53,497 bases of DNA. It comes from [Eubacterium] saphenum (GTDB lineage Bacteria; Bacillota; Clostridia; Lachnospirales; Anaerotignaceae). The position numbers and the translations under genes are program-made. Below the pieces are notes generated by a model. That model was not told where the DNA came from, searched no databases, and worked only from the letters and a program-made list of their open reading frames with translations. Shown here one piece after another: positions 23,583 to 31,289 of this stretch (its first letter is position 1; the number at the start of each line of letters is the position of its first letter). The DNA lies in the NCBI GenBank assembly GCA_004557645.1, contig SFGI01000014.1, forward strand, positions 1 to 53,497. Direction: 5' to 3'.

Positions 23583-24097
23583 TTCGATTAGCAGGTATTG
23601 TCCTTGTATTGGGAGCGACTCTGTGGTTCGGAGCGTATTTTGCGGCAAAGGAAAAATATCGCCTGAAAGAACTGGAAGAACTGGAACGGGGCATCCTGCT
23701 GCTGCAAAGCCAGATCCAATATCTATCTGCCCCTTTGCCGGAGGTGCTGGAAAGCATCAGTTGGAAAACCGGCGGCATCATCGGAGAGGTTTTTCAGGAA
23801 GCGGCAGAACGTATGGCGGAACGGGATGGCGCATCAGCGGAACTGATCTGGGAGGAAGTCTGGCGGAAACAGGCAGTACATACTTTCTTGACAGGGGAAG
23901 ATCTGGATGCGGTGCTTCTTTTCGGCAGGACTTTGGGCTATTTGGATAAGGAACAGCAGGAAAGCAGCATCCGTCTGCTTTTGCGATATATCGAACATGC
24001 TTTGGAGCAGGGAAAAAAACGATTGGAGAAAAACGGCAGGCTTTACTATGGCATGGGCGGGCTGAGCGGCTTGCTCATCGTGGTGACACTGCTGTGA
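23579..24097 (+). CDS. spoIIIAB: Stage III sporulation protein AB
   Basis: A 172-aa membrane protein, GspF-like partner of SpoIIIAA. The N-terminal helix (RLAGIVLVLGATLWFGAYFA, 3-22) is followed by ELEELERGILLLQSQIQYLSAPLPE, which is highly characteristic of SpoIIIAB. A C-terminal helix (MGGLSGLLIVVTLL) closes the protein. The length is as expected (about 170). It overlaps spoIIIAA by 4 nt. Confidence 0.95.
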   Translation: MIRLAGIVLVLGATLWFGAYFAAKEKYRLKELEELERGILLLQSQIQYLSAPLPEVLESISWKTGGIIGEVFQEAAERMAERDGASAELIWEEVWRKQAVHTFLTGEDLDAVLLFGRTLGYLDKEQQESSIRLLLRYIEHALEQGKKRLEKNGRLYYGMGGLSGLLIVVTLL

Positions 24098-24110
24098 AGG
24101 GGGAAGAAAA

Positions 24111-24305
24111 ATGGAGATCAATATCGTATTTCGCATTGCGGCGGTGGGGATTTTAGTGGCAGTGCTGAATCAGGTGCTGATTCGGGCAGGACGGGAGGAA
24201 CAGGCTATGATGACCACTCTGGCTGGGTTGGTGGTGGTGCTTTTCTGGGTCATCCAGTATATCAGTCAGCTGTTTGATACGGTGCAGACCCTGTTTCAGC
24301 TATGA
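24111..24305 (+). CDS. spoIIIAC: Stage III sporulation protein AC
   Basis: A 64-aa protein with two membrane helices (about 5-25 and 34-55), EINIVFRIAAVGILVAVLNQVL and TTLAGLVVVLFWVIQYISQLF. Length and sequence are typical of SpoIIIAC, which with SpoIIIAD forms the inner-membrane part of the feeding-tube channel. SD GGGGGAAG. Confidence 0.93.
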   Translation: MEINIVFRIAAVGILVAVLNQVLIRAGREEQAMMTTLAGLVVVLFWVIQYISQLFDTVQTLFQL

Positions 24306-24318
24306 AAGGGGCGATTCT

Positions 24319-24702
24319 ATGGAAATGGGAAGGATCATTGCTCTGGGATTGGTGGGAACGGTATTTGCCGTTCTGCTAAAAAAGGAAAATCCCCAGATCG
24401 CCATGCTGGTGGCTGCCATCACGGGCATTTTGATTTTTGGGATGATTTGCCTGCCCTTGGGAGATCTGATCGCTCTGCTGCGGGAAACGGCGGAGCAGGC
24501 AGGAGTAGGCAGCGGCTATTTCGCCGTGGTGCTGAAGGTCATTGGCATCGCCTATCTGACCCAATTCGGCGCACAGCTTTGTGCCGATGCCGGGGAAGGA
24601 GCTGTGGCGGCAAAGATCGAATTGGCAGGAAAGATCCTGATGATGACGGCAGCAGCTCCTGTGCTGACGGGACTGTTGGAAATGGTCATGGGGCTGGTAT
24701 AG
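24319..24702 (+). CDS. spoIIIAD: Stage III sporulation protein AD
   Basis: A 127-aa membrane protein with several hydrophobic helices (IIALGLVGTVFAVLLKK; IAMLVAAITGILIFGMICLPL; YFAVVLKVIGIAYLTQFGAQLCADAGEGAVAAKIELAGK). The last segment is the family hallmark. ATG 24319 was chosen (AAAGGGG 8 nt upstream) over the longer in-frame ATG 24274, which lies inside spoIIIAC. Confidence 0.94.
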   Translation: MEMGRIIALGLVGTVFAVLLKKENPQIAMLVAAITGILIFGMICLPLGDLIALLRETAEQAGVGSGYFAVVLKVIGIAYLTQFGAQLCADAGEGAVAAKIELAGKILMMTAAAPVLTGLLEMVMGLV

Positions 24703-24713
24703 GAGGGGGCAGG

Positions 24714-25832
24714 ATGAAAAAGTGTTTGCTGGTTTTGGTGCTGTTCCTTTCTTTTTTGCCGACAACGGCTTCCGCAGCGGAAGTCGATACCCAGACCATT
24801 GAAGCGGAGCTGGAAAAGCTGGAAACAGAAGCTGTGGATGAAGCGGCGGAGGGTTTAGATGCTGATGTGGGATTTTCGAAGCTGCTGAAGGATGTGGTGT
24901 TAGGGGAATTTGATTTCACCTTCGCCGGGCTGAAAGAAAAAGTTTTAGAAGCGGCCTTTGGGGAATTCCGGGTGCAGGGAAAGCTGTTGACACAATTATT
25001 GTTAATCGTCATTTTGAGCGCCATTTTGAAGCAGTTCAATGATTCCTTTCAGGGAAAATCGGTAGGGGAAATGGGCTTCTATATCTGCTATATGGTGCTG
25101 GTTGTGGTGATTTTATCCTCGTTTTATGCCATTTCTGAGGGCGTTGTGGAGCGGATGAAAGGAATCTGTGGAGTGTTTGGAGCGATGGTGCCCATTTTTC
25201 TCGTCCTTTCTGCATCTTCCGGCAATCTGACCCAAGGGGCGCTGATGGGGCCTGCCATCATGGGCGGCTCGGCGGCCTTATCTGTTGCCATCAGCCGTAT
25301 TATCATTCCTGCTATTTTATTGGCCATCGCCTTGGAAATGGCAGATCATATCTCGGAAAAACCCATACTGGGAAAATTTGCGGAGTTGCTGCGCCAATGC
25401 ATCAGCTGGGGCATGAAGGGGGCTGCTATGGCTTTTATGCTGCTGATTTCTTTGCAGAAGATCGGCGGCGGGGCTTTGAATGGTTTGGCGGCGAAAACGG
25501 CGAAGATCGCAGTGGGAGCTGTGCCTGTGGTGGGAAATGTCATGGGTGGTGCGGTGGAAACGGCGGCGGCTGTGGCGGGGACACTGAAAAGCGGGACTTT
25601 GGTGGCAGCGGCAGTATTTTTGCTGCTCCTCTGCATTCCTTTGGTGATAAAGCTGCTGGTCATCCTGCTGGTATTCAAGCTGACGGCAGCGGCGGCGGAA
25701 TTTATCTGTGAGGAGCGGCTGGTGGAGTGCATCTCCGCCGCAGGGGAATACACAGGACTTCTTTTGGGCGTGGTTTTCCTGGGAGAAGGAATGTTTTTAT
25801 TTTCGGCATTGCTTTTGTTAGGAGGCTTGTAG
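24714..25832 (+). CDS. spoIIIAE: Stage III sporulation protein AE
   Basis: A 372-aa polytopic membrane protein with a cleavable signal (MKKCLLVLVLFLSFLPTTASAA) and a short acidic region, then about seven helices. The family signatures FSKLLKDVVLGEFDFTFAG, LLIVILSAILKQ and GAVPVVGNVMGGAVETAAAV are present. It is the largest membrane subunit of the channel. AGGAGG precedes ATG 24714; the much longer frame beginning at 24447 runs over spoIIIAD and is not the gene. The next start is 3 nt after the stop. Confidence 0.95.
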   Translation: MKKCLLVLVLFLSFLPTTASAAEVDTQTIEAELEKLETEAVDEAAEGLDADVGFSKLLKDVVLGEFDFTFAGLKEKVLEAAFGEFRVQGKLLTQLLLIVILSAILKQFNDSFQGKSVGEMGFYICYMVLVVVILSSFYAISEGVVERMKGICGVFGAMVPIFLVLSASSGNLTQGALMGPAIMGGSAALSVAISRIIIPAILLAIALEMADHISEKPILGKFAELLRQCISWGMKGAAMAFMLLISLQKIGGGALNGLAAKTAKIAVGAVPVVGNVMGGAVETAAAVAGTLKSGTLVAAAVFLLLLCIPLVIKLLVILLVFKLTAAAAEFICEERLVECISAAGEYTGLLLGVVFLGEGMFLFSALLLLGGL

Positions 25833-25834
25833 GC

Positions 25835-26086
25835 ATGATGGAAGCATTTACAGCATATATTAAAACCATAACTGCATTGACCATCTTCTCTGCTTTGGTG
25901 GGCATCCTCCTGCCCGAGGGGAAGTATCGCCGCTACGCGGAGTTGGTGCTGGGGGTACTGGTACTGACGGCGGTATTGAGCCCCTTTCTTCGGCTGTTCG
26001 GCGCAACGGAGGGATTCGAACTGCCAGCTATGAGACTGGAGCAGGAATGGTCAGATACATACAACGGATACACAAAAGAAGGGTGA
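25835..26086 (+). CDS. spoIIIAF: Stage III sporulation protein AF, short form
   Basis: Only 83 aa, compared with about 200 in B. subtilis. The two N-terminal membrane helices are intact (IKTITALTIFSALVGILLPEGKYRRYAELVLGVLVLTAVLSPFLRLF is the conserved stretch, about 9-55), but the protein ends some 28 residues later. The C-terminal ring-building-motif domain is missing. The reading frame stops cleanly 4 nt before spoIIIAG with no sign of a frameshifted remainder, so this looks like a natural truncation. GGAGG is 9 nt before ATG 25835. Confidence 0.85.
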   Translation: MMEAFTAYIKTITALTIFSALVGILLPEGKYRRYAELVLGVLVLTAVLSPFLRLFGATEGFELPAMRLEQEWSDTYNGYTKEG

Positions 26087-26090
26087 GAAA

Positions 26091-26648
26091 ATGCAAAAGG
26101 ATGTTTGGAAAGGGCTGTTCAGCCCGGAAAACAAGAAGATGCGAAGCAATGTGTTTCTGGCGTTGATGGTGGGCATCCTGCTTTTGGCGGCAGGAAAGAG
26201 TTTTTCTTCTTTCGGAGGGGATGCGCCGGAAAAATCGCCCCAGGAGGAACCTGCGGAGACGACCCTTGGCAGCGATGCAGAAACGGAACGCCGCATGGCA
26301 GAGATTCTCTCCAAGATCGAAGGGGCAGGACAGGTGGATGTGATGCTGACTTACCGCAGGACAGAGGAAAAGACCGTTGCCCGGGATGAAGTGCGGGAAG
26401 AGTCCTATTCTGAGGATGGCGGAAAAACCTCCGAATCTCTGCGGGTAGAAAATACCGCTATCCTGCTGGAGGACAGGAACGGAAATACTTTGCCTCTGCT
26501 TCTTTCGGCATCCTCTCCGGAGGTGGAGGGGGTCGTTATCGTGGCAGAGGGGGGCGGAGATCCGGTGGTCTGCGCCGCTCTCAATCAGGCGGCACAGGCG
26601 TTGCTGGATGTGCCTGCCCATAAGATCGCAGTTTTGAAAATGAAATAG
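26091..26648 (+). CDS. spoIIIAG: Stage III sporulation protein AG
   Basis: A 185-aa bitopic protein that forms the large ring of the channel in the intermembrane space. One N-terminal helix (NVFLALMVGILLLAAGKSF, about 20-38), a Pro/Glu spacer, then the ring-building-motif domain (MAEILSKIEGAGQVDVMLTYR... EGVVIVAEGGGDP...ALNQAAQALLDVPAHKIAVLKMK). It is shorter than B. subtilis (229 aa), mainly in the beta-rich insertion. Confidence 0.95.
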   Translation: MQKDVWKGLFSPENKKMRSNVFLALMVGILLLAAGKSFSSFGGDAPEKSPQEEPAETTLGSDAETERRMAEILSKIEGAGQVDVMLTYRRTEEKTVARDEVREESYSEDGGKTSESLRVENTAILLEDRNGNTLPLLLSASSPEVEGVVIVAEGGGDPVVCAALNQAAQALLDVPAHKIAVLKMK

Positions 26649-26661
26649 AGGGGGAAATGGT

Positions 26662-27297
26662 ATGTTTGTCATCAAGAGGAATCAAGTGGTGGTCACGGCG
26701 TTGGCGGTGATGATCGCTGCCGCAGGGTATTTGAATTTTCAGGAGAGCCGTTCTTCCGAAGGAAACCAGACGGCACTGCAGCTGACAGAGGAGGGGGACG
26801 TCACAGCCCTGGTAGATTATTCTGCTCTGCCCGATGATGTGGATACGTCGGCATTGGAGCTGGACCCTATCACGGCAGAAGTGGCAGAGACCACAGGGGA
26901 TGGTGCGGCGATCTATGTATCCGCCAGCGGCATGACCGGCTCGGAATATTTTGCGGAAGCCAAACTGGATCGGGAACAGTCCCGGGCAAAACAGAAGGAT
27001 ATCCTGACGGAAATGCTGAATAATGAAAACATCAGCCAGGAACAGAAGGATAAATGTTCAGAAAACATGATGCAGCTGCAGGAACGCATCGAAAAGGAGA
27101 CGGCGGCAGAAGCCATGATCGAATCCAAGGGCTTCAAGGAAGCCTATGTTCGCATCGATGATGATACGGTGGATGTGGTAGTGGATAAAGATACCCTGAC
27201 CGATGCGGAAGTGGCACAGATCGAGGATATCGTGAAGCGGAAAACAGGCATGGAGCCTTCCAAGATCAGAATTAATACATTGCAGAAAGCAAAATAA
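26662..27297 (+). CDS. spoIIIAH: Stage III sporulation protein AH
   Basis: A 211-aa bitopic protein whose YscJ/FliF-like domain binds forespore SpoIIQ across the septum. One N-terminal helix (VVVTALAVMIAAAGYLNF, 9-26), then a variable linker and the C-terminal domain (EYFAEAKLDREQSRAKQKDILTEML, AEVAQIEDIVKRKTGMEPSKIRI). It is the last gene of the operon and is followed by a terminator. Confidence 0.95.
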   Translation: MFVIKRNQVVVTALAVMIAAAGYLNFQESRSSEGNQTALQLTEEGDVTALVDYSALPDDVDTSALELDPITAEVAETTGDGAAIYVSASGMTGSEYFAEAKLDREQSRAKQKDILTEMLNNENISQEQKDKCSENMMQLQERIEKETAAEAMIESKGFKEAYVRIDDDTVDVVVDKDTLTDAEVAQIEDIVKRKTGMEPSKIRINTLQKAK

Positions 27298-27304
27298 AGC
27301 AGGG

Positions 27305-27342
27305 AAAGTGCGGAAGGAACTGGGATTCTTTCCGCTTTTTTC
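27305..27342 (+). terminator. Terminator of the spoIIIA operon
   Basis: AAAGTGCGGAA / TTTCCGCTTTTTT hairpin with a T-run. Confidence 0.75.
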
Positions 27343-27378
27343 TGTTTATGAATTTATGCATGATTTTGTGTATATTCG

Positions 27379-27407
27379 TTGCAAATGGGGTAATCATCTG
27401 CTATAAT
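27379..27407 (+). promoter_or_regulatory. SigA promoter of the asp23-nusB block
   Basis: TTGCAA (27379-27384), 17-nt spacer, TATAAT (27402-27407). It is likely the vegetative promoter for the long downstream housekeeping block. Confidence 0.7.
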
Positions 27408-27513
27408 GGAAACATAATTATGCGCGGAAAATGGGATTGTTTGGAATTTCCCGCAAGGTATACAGGATTTTGTATGAAATCATGAATAAAACAAATCATA
27501 GGAGGTAAGAGAC

Positions 27514-27879
27514 ATGTCTGAAAATAAAATGAATGGCCAGATTCAGATCGCAGATGAAGTCATCGGTGTGATCGCGGTCACAGCGGCGCTGGAAGTGGAA
27601 GGCGTTGTTGCCGGCGGCAGCAGCAAAAGCTTTGTAGAATTTTTTGGGAAAAAAGGTCACACAAAATGTGTGAAGATCACAAAGGATGAAAACGAAGCTG
27701 TACTGGATATGGATATCATCGTAAAATTCGGCGCAAAAGTGCAGAATGTGGCAAAAGAAGTACAGGAAAGAGTAAAATCCACAGTGGAAACCATGACAGG
27801 ACTGAATGTGGCTGTTGTCAATGTCAGCGTTACCGGCGTTGTGAAAGAAAAAGAAGTGAAAGCTGAGGAAGAAGAATAA
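27514..27879 (+). CDS. Asp23/Gls24 family envelope stress protein
   Basis: A 121-aa protein of the Asp23/Gls24 (YqhY-like) family: GQIQIADEVIGVIAVTAALEVEGVV and VVNVSVTGVV flank a small alpha-beta domain. Members are membrane-associated or linked to fatty-acid synthesis and cell-envelope stress. In clostridia and bacilli a yqhY-type gene regularly lies just before nusB, as here. SD AGGAGG. An Glu/Lys-rich tail ends the protein. Confidence 0.9.
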   Translation: MSENKMNGQIQIADEVIGVIAVTAALEVEGVVAGGSSKSFVEFFGKKGHTKCVKITKDENEAVLDMDIIVKFGAKVQNVAKEVQERVKSTVETMTGLNVAVVNVSVTGVVKEKEVKAEEEE

Positions 27880-27898
27880 GCGGCGAAAGTGTATGCAG

Positions 27899-27929
27899 CG
27901 GGTTTCATGGCTTATGCCGGTGAAACCCG
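27899..27929 (+). other. Intercistronic hairpin between asp23 and nusB
   Basis: A perfect 9-bp stem CGGGTTTCA / TGAAACCCG (27899-27907, 27921-27929) without a following T-run. It is better placed as an mRNA processing or stability element than as a terminator. Confidence 0.45.
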
Positions 27930-27964
27930 TCTGTGCGTTTCAAACAAAAATACGGAGGTATGTT

Positions 27965-28366
27965 ATGAGCCGAAGAAGTGCAAGAAAGAATGCGTTTTTC
28001 CTGCTGTTCCAGATGGATTTCAGTGAAGCGGCAGAATTTGAACAGGTAAAAGAGCTTTTCTTTGCAGAAAAGGAAGAACCTGTAGAAGAGGACGAAAAAG
28101 CCTTTATCCTTTCCGAAGTGGAAGGGGTTCACGCAAATATGGAAAAGATCGATGGTATGATCGCTGCCTGTGCAAAGGGCTGGGATCCTGAACGGATGAA
28201 TAAAGTGGATCTGGCGATCCTGCGTCTGGCAGTTTATGAAATAAAATATGCGGAAACACCCGTTGGGGTTGCCATCAACGAAGCAGTCGAACTGGCGAAA
28301 AAATTCAGTTCCGATGAAGCGCCTGCTTTCATCAACGGCGTATTGGGCAAGGTAGCCCAGGCGTAA
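27965..28366 (+). CDS. nusB: Transcription antitermination protein NusB
   Basis: A 133-aa all-helical RNA-binding protein that with NusE (S10) binds boxA and prevents premature termination in rRNA operons. The typical opening SRRSARKNAFFLLFQMDF and closing TPVGVAINEAVELAKKFSSDEAPAFINGVLGKV are present. CGGAGG 6 nt before ATG 27965 selects this start over longer in-frame forms. Confidence 0.95.
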   Translation: MSRRSARKNAFFLLFQMDFSEAAEFEQVKELFFAEKEEPVEEDEKAFILSEVEGVHANMEKIDGMIAACAKGWDPERMNKVDLAILRLAVYEIKYAETPVGVAINEAVELAKKFSSDEAPAFINGVLGKVAQA

Positions 28367-28389
28367 GAGCTGTGTAAGGGAGTGTCTCG

Positions 28390-29625
28390 ATGATCGAACC
28401 AAAGGTCTTTACGGTGGGGCAGATCAACCGATACATCAAAAATCTGCTGGAAAATGATTTTATATTGAACAGCCTTCTGGTACAGGGGGAAATCTCCAAT
28501 TTCAAGGCCCATTCCAGCGGTCATTGGTATTTCACCCTGAAAGATACTCAAGGGGCAATTTCCTGTGTCATTTTCAGGCAGGATGCCATGCAGATTCCTT
28601 TTTTGCCGGAAAATGGTATGAAAGTTATCCTGTATGGACATGTTTCCCTTTATGAGAAAACGGGGCAGTATCAGCTGTATGGCGAATTTTTGGAACCCAT
28701 TGGCATGGGTGCATTGCAAATCGCTTTCGAGCAGATGAAGGAAAAGCTGGCGGCGGAAGGGCTGTTTGATGCGGATTTCAAACGGGAGATCCCCGACCAT
28801 GTGGGCTGTATTGCCGTGATCACTTCCCCTACAGGGGCAGCGGTGCGGGATATCATCCAGATCGCCAAAAGAAGAGACCCTCGGGTGAAGATTGCTGTTT
28901 TCCCTACGCTGGTGCAGGGGGAAGCTGCGGCGGAGGATATCGTGAAAAGCCTGAAGCTGGCAAATGACTGGGGCAAGGCGGATGTTATCATTCTGGGCCG
29001 TGGCGGCGGCTCTATGGAAGATTTGTGGGCGTTCAATGAGGAGATCGTGGCAAGGGCTATTTTTGCTTCGGAACTGCCCGTCATTTCTGCGGTGGGCCAT
29101 GAAACAGATTTCACCATTGCGGATTTTGTATCGGACCTGCGGGCACCGACCCCCTCTGCGGCGGCAGAGCTGGCAACGGAGCCTTTGGAAAGCATCAAGG
29201 CGGATTTGTCAGAATTGACTGACCGTCTCGACAGAGATGTGCAGGCAGTTCTGACCACCTCCAAGCGGCGTCTGGATTTTTTGAAGGAACGTCCCGTTTT
29301 GAAACGTCCTCTGGAGAGTATCCGGCGGACGCAGATGTATTTGGAAGAAAAGGAACGGCTTTTGCTGCGAGAAACACTGCGAAGGCTGGAGAAGGATAAA
29401 CAAAAGCTGGCTGCAGCGGAAGCTGGTTTGCAGGCAGTCTCTCCTTTTTCCATCATGCAGAGGGGCTATGCTATGCTGATGGATGCAAAGGGAAAGCCTG
29501 TGACAACGGCAGAGGCGACAGCAGTGGGACAGGCCTTGCAGGTGCGGATGAAGGATGGCATCCTGCAGGCAGAAGTAACAGGAAAGGCGGTGTTTGCCCA
29601 TGGCGAAAAAGAAACTATCCTTTGA
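28390..29625 (+). CDS. xseA: Exodeoxyribonuclease VII large subunit
   Basis: A 411-aa nuclease subunit degrading single-stranded DNA to oligonucleotides. N-terminal OB-fold (FTVGQINRYIKNLL; LVQGEISNFKAHSSGHWYFTLKD, about 35-55), catalytic centre with SPTGAAVRDIIQI, ILGRGGGSMEDLWAFNEE and SAVGHETDFTIADFVSDLRAPTPSAAAE, and a C-terminal coiled coil. SD GGGAG 7 nt before the ATG. Its 3' end overlaps xseB by 26 nt. Confidence 0.95.
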   Translation: MIEPKVFTVGQINRYIKNLLENDFILNSLLVQGEISNFKAHSSGHWYFTLKDTQGAISCVIFRQDAMQIPFLPENGMKVILYGHVSLYEKTGQYQLYGEFLEPIGMGALQIAFEQMKEKLAAEGLFDADFKREIPDHVGCIAVITSPTGAAVRDIIQIAKRRDPRVKIAVFPTLVQGEAAAEDIVKSLKLANDWGKADVIILGRGGGSMEDLWAFNEEIVARAIFASELPVISAVGHETDFTIADFVSDLRAPTPSAAAELATEPLESIKADLSELTDRLDRDVQAVLTTSKRRLDFLKERPVLKRPLESIRRTQMYLEEKERLLLRETLRRLEKDKQKLAAAEAGLQAVSPFSIMQRGYAMLMDAKGKPVTTAEATAVGQALQVRMKDGILQAEVTGKAVFAHGEKETIL

Positions 29626-29833
29626 AGAAGCGATGGAACGCTTGGAGGAGATCGTGGAACAGCTGGAGCAGGAGGAAGCACCGATGGAAACAGCTGTTGC
29701 CCTTTATAAAGAGGGATTGGGTCTTTCTGCCCTGTGCCGGGAAAAGCTGGCGGCGGCAGAAGGCGAGATTGTCCTTCTCAGAAAAGAAGCAGGACTTTGG
29801 CAGGAAGAGCCTTTTCAGGCGGAGGTAGAATGA
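29600..29833 (+). CDS. xseB: Exodeoxyribonuclease VII small subunit
   Basis: A 77-aa helical subunit of exonuclease VII. KLSFEEAMERLEEIVEQLEQEEAPMETAVALYKEGLGLSALC is an almost canonical XseB sequence. ATG 29600 starts in the xseA reading overlap; the alternative TTG 6 nt earlier is unlikely. The stop overlaps the ispA start. Confidence 0.95.
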   Translation: MAKKKLSFEEAMERLEEIVEQLEQEEAPMETAVALYKEGLGLSALCREKLAAAEGEIVLLRKEAGLWQEEPFQAEVE

Positions 29834-30720
29834 TGATCGATTTGAAACAGGAAATGAAAGAAAGATGTGCATATATCGAGGCAGCCCTGGAAAAATCCGT
29901 GCCGGAACAGAAGGAATTTCCTCCTGTGATTTTTGAAGCCATGCGCTATAGTCTGCTGGCAGGGGGCAAACGGCTGCGCCCCATGATGGTTTTGGCGGCT
30001 TGCGAAGCAGTGGGCGGCAAGAAGGAAGATGCTCTGCCCTTTGCCTGTGCCCTGGAAATGATCCACACCTATTCCCTGATCCATGATGACCTGCCTGCCA
30101 TGGATAACGATGATTATCGCCGTGGCAGACTGACAAGCCATAAGGTTTTCGGGGAAGATATGGCGATTCTGGCAGGGGATGGCTTGCTCCACCATGCCAT
30201 GGAAACCATGGCGGATGCCTGCCTGAAAAACCCCACACCCCAGACCACAGGGGCCATGAAAGCCATTGCCCATGGGGCAGGCATTTTCGGTATGCTGACG
30301 GGGCAGGTGGTGGATGTGCATTTTGAAGGCAAACCTTTGGACAAGGAAACCCTGGATTTCATCCATCTGCATAAGACAGCGGCAATGATCCGCGGTGCTT
30401 TGGAATCCGGTGCCATCATCGGCGGTGCGGACAAGGAAACAGCAGAACAGTTTGCTTTGGCAGGCGAGAAGATTGGCGTAGCATTCCAGATTTTGGATGA
30501 CATTTTGGATGTGACCAGCACCATGGAAGAACTGGGTAAGCCCATCCACAGCGATGAAAAGAACCAGAAGACCACTTATGTGACCCTCTATGGCATCGAA
30601 AAATCCCGTGAGATCGCGGCAAAGCTTTCTGAGGAAGCCATGGAGATTTGGAAAAAACAGGGCGATCGCTGTGAATTCTTAGCAGCCCTGACAGAATATT
30701 TGACAACAAGAACGTTCTGA
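29833..30720 (+). CDS. ispA: Polyprenyl (farnesyl) diphosphate synthase
   Basis: A 295-aa all-helical prenyltransferase condensing DMAPP/GPP with IPP. The first Asp-rich motif is IHDDLPAMDNDDYRRG with GGKRLRPMM just before; the second is FQILDDILDVTS. GGAGG at 7 nt supports ATG 29833 (MIDLKQEM), whose first base is the last base of the xseB stop; ATG 29830 is possible. Position beside xseB and dxs is typical. Product chain length (C15 or C20) cannot be fixed by eye. The stop lies inside a 9-bp tandem repeat. Confidence 0.93.
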   Translation: MIDLKQEMKERCAYIEAALEKSVPEQKEFPPVIFEAMRYSLLAGGKRLRPMMVLAACEAVGGKKEDALPFACALEMIHTYSLIHDDLPAMDNDDYRRGRLTSHKVFGEDMAILAGDGLLHHAMETMADACLKNPTPQTTGAMKAIAHGAGIFGMLTGQVVDVHFEGKPLDKETLDFIHLHKTAAMIRGALESGAIIGGADKETAEQFALAGEKIGVAFQILDDILDVTSTMEELGKPIHSDEKNQKTTYVTLYGIEKSREIAAKLSEEAMEIWKKQGDRCEFLAALTEYLTTRTF

Positions 30721-30764
30721 ATGTTCTGAATGTTCTGAACGTTTTGAACGTTTTAAGCGTTTTG
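30711..30764. repeat. Six-copy 9-bp tandem repeat over the ispA stop
   Basis: AACGTTCTG, AATGTTCTG, AATGTTCTG, AACGTTTTG, AACGTTTTA, AGCGTTTTG run head to tail from 30711 to 30764. The first copy contains the last ispA codons and the TGA. Because the unit is a multiple of three, copies 1-4 give stop codons in the same frame. Confidence 0.85.
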
Positions 30765-30797
30765 CATTTTTGAAAAAAGCAGAAAGAAGGCGACGGT

Positions 30798-31229
30798 ATG
30801 TATAACTTCCAGGCAATTCTGCAAAATACACCCCTTTGGGCTGCCATCATCGCATGGGCGGCGGCGCAGGGCATCAAGATCATCCTGACATTGATCGTAG
30901 ATAAGAAATTCGATGCATCCCGCATCGTGGGGACAGGCGGTATGCCCAGTTCCCATTCTTCCTTTACCATGGCCCTTTCCTTTAGCATCGGGAAGTACTA
31001 TGGCTTTGATTCCCCGTTGTTTGCCATTGCGCTGATCTTCTCCTTTGTCACCATGTATGACGCGCAGGGCATCAGAAGAGCGGCAGGCAAGCAGGCGGAA
31101 ATTTTGAATATGTTGATTTTGGAACACAAGATACCCGATGTTGGTGAACTGAAGGAACTTCTGGGGCATACCCCACTGGAAGTTGCCGCAGGGGCATTGC
31201 TGGGTATCGTCATCGGGCTTTGGATGTAA
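30798..31229 (+). CDS. DUF212 / divergent PAP2 family membrane protein
   Basis: A 143-aa membrane protein of the DUF212 (divergent PAP2/acid phosphatase-like, YuiD) family. Helices lie at about 10-32, 70-90 and 122-141. Phosphatase-like motifs are GTGGMPSSHSSF (about 47-58) and LLGHTPLEVAAGALLG near the C-terminus, together with DAQGIRRAAGKQAE. It may act on isoprenoid or other lipid phosphates, which suits its place between ispA and dxs, but that is inference. SD is modest (GAAGGCGACGG). Confidence 0.88.
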   Translation: MYNFQAILQNTPLWAAIIAWAAAQGIKIILTLIVDKKFDASRIVGTGGMPSSHSSFTMALSFSIGKYYGFDSPLFAIALIFSFVTMYDAQGIRRAAGKQAEILNMLILEHKIPDVGELKELLGHTPLEVAAGALLGIVIGLWM

Positions 31230-31289
31230 CGCTGTTTGCGGCGCATCGGCCCAAGTGCAATTTTGTAAGAATAGAGAGTTGGTGAAACT

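Noticed and set aside
25835..26090. Frameshift explaining the short SpoIIIAF
   Set aside because: The stop is only 4 nt before the spoIIIAG start and no other frame continues the family sequence, so there is no room for a hidden C-terminal domain.
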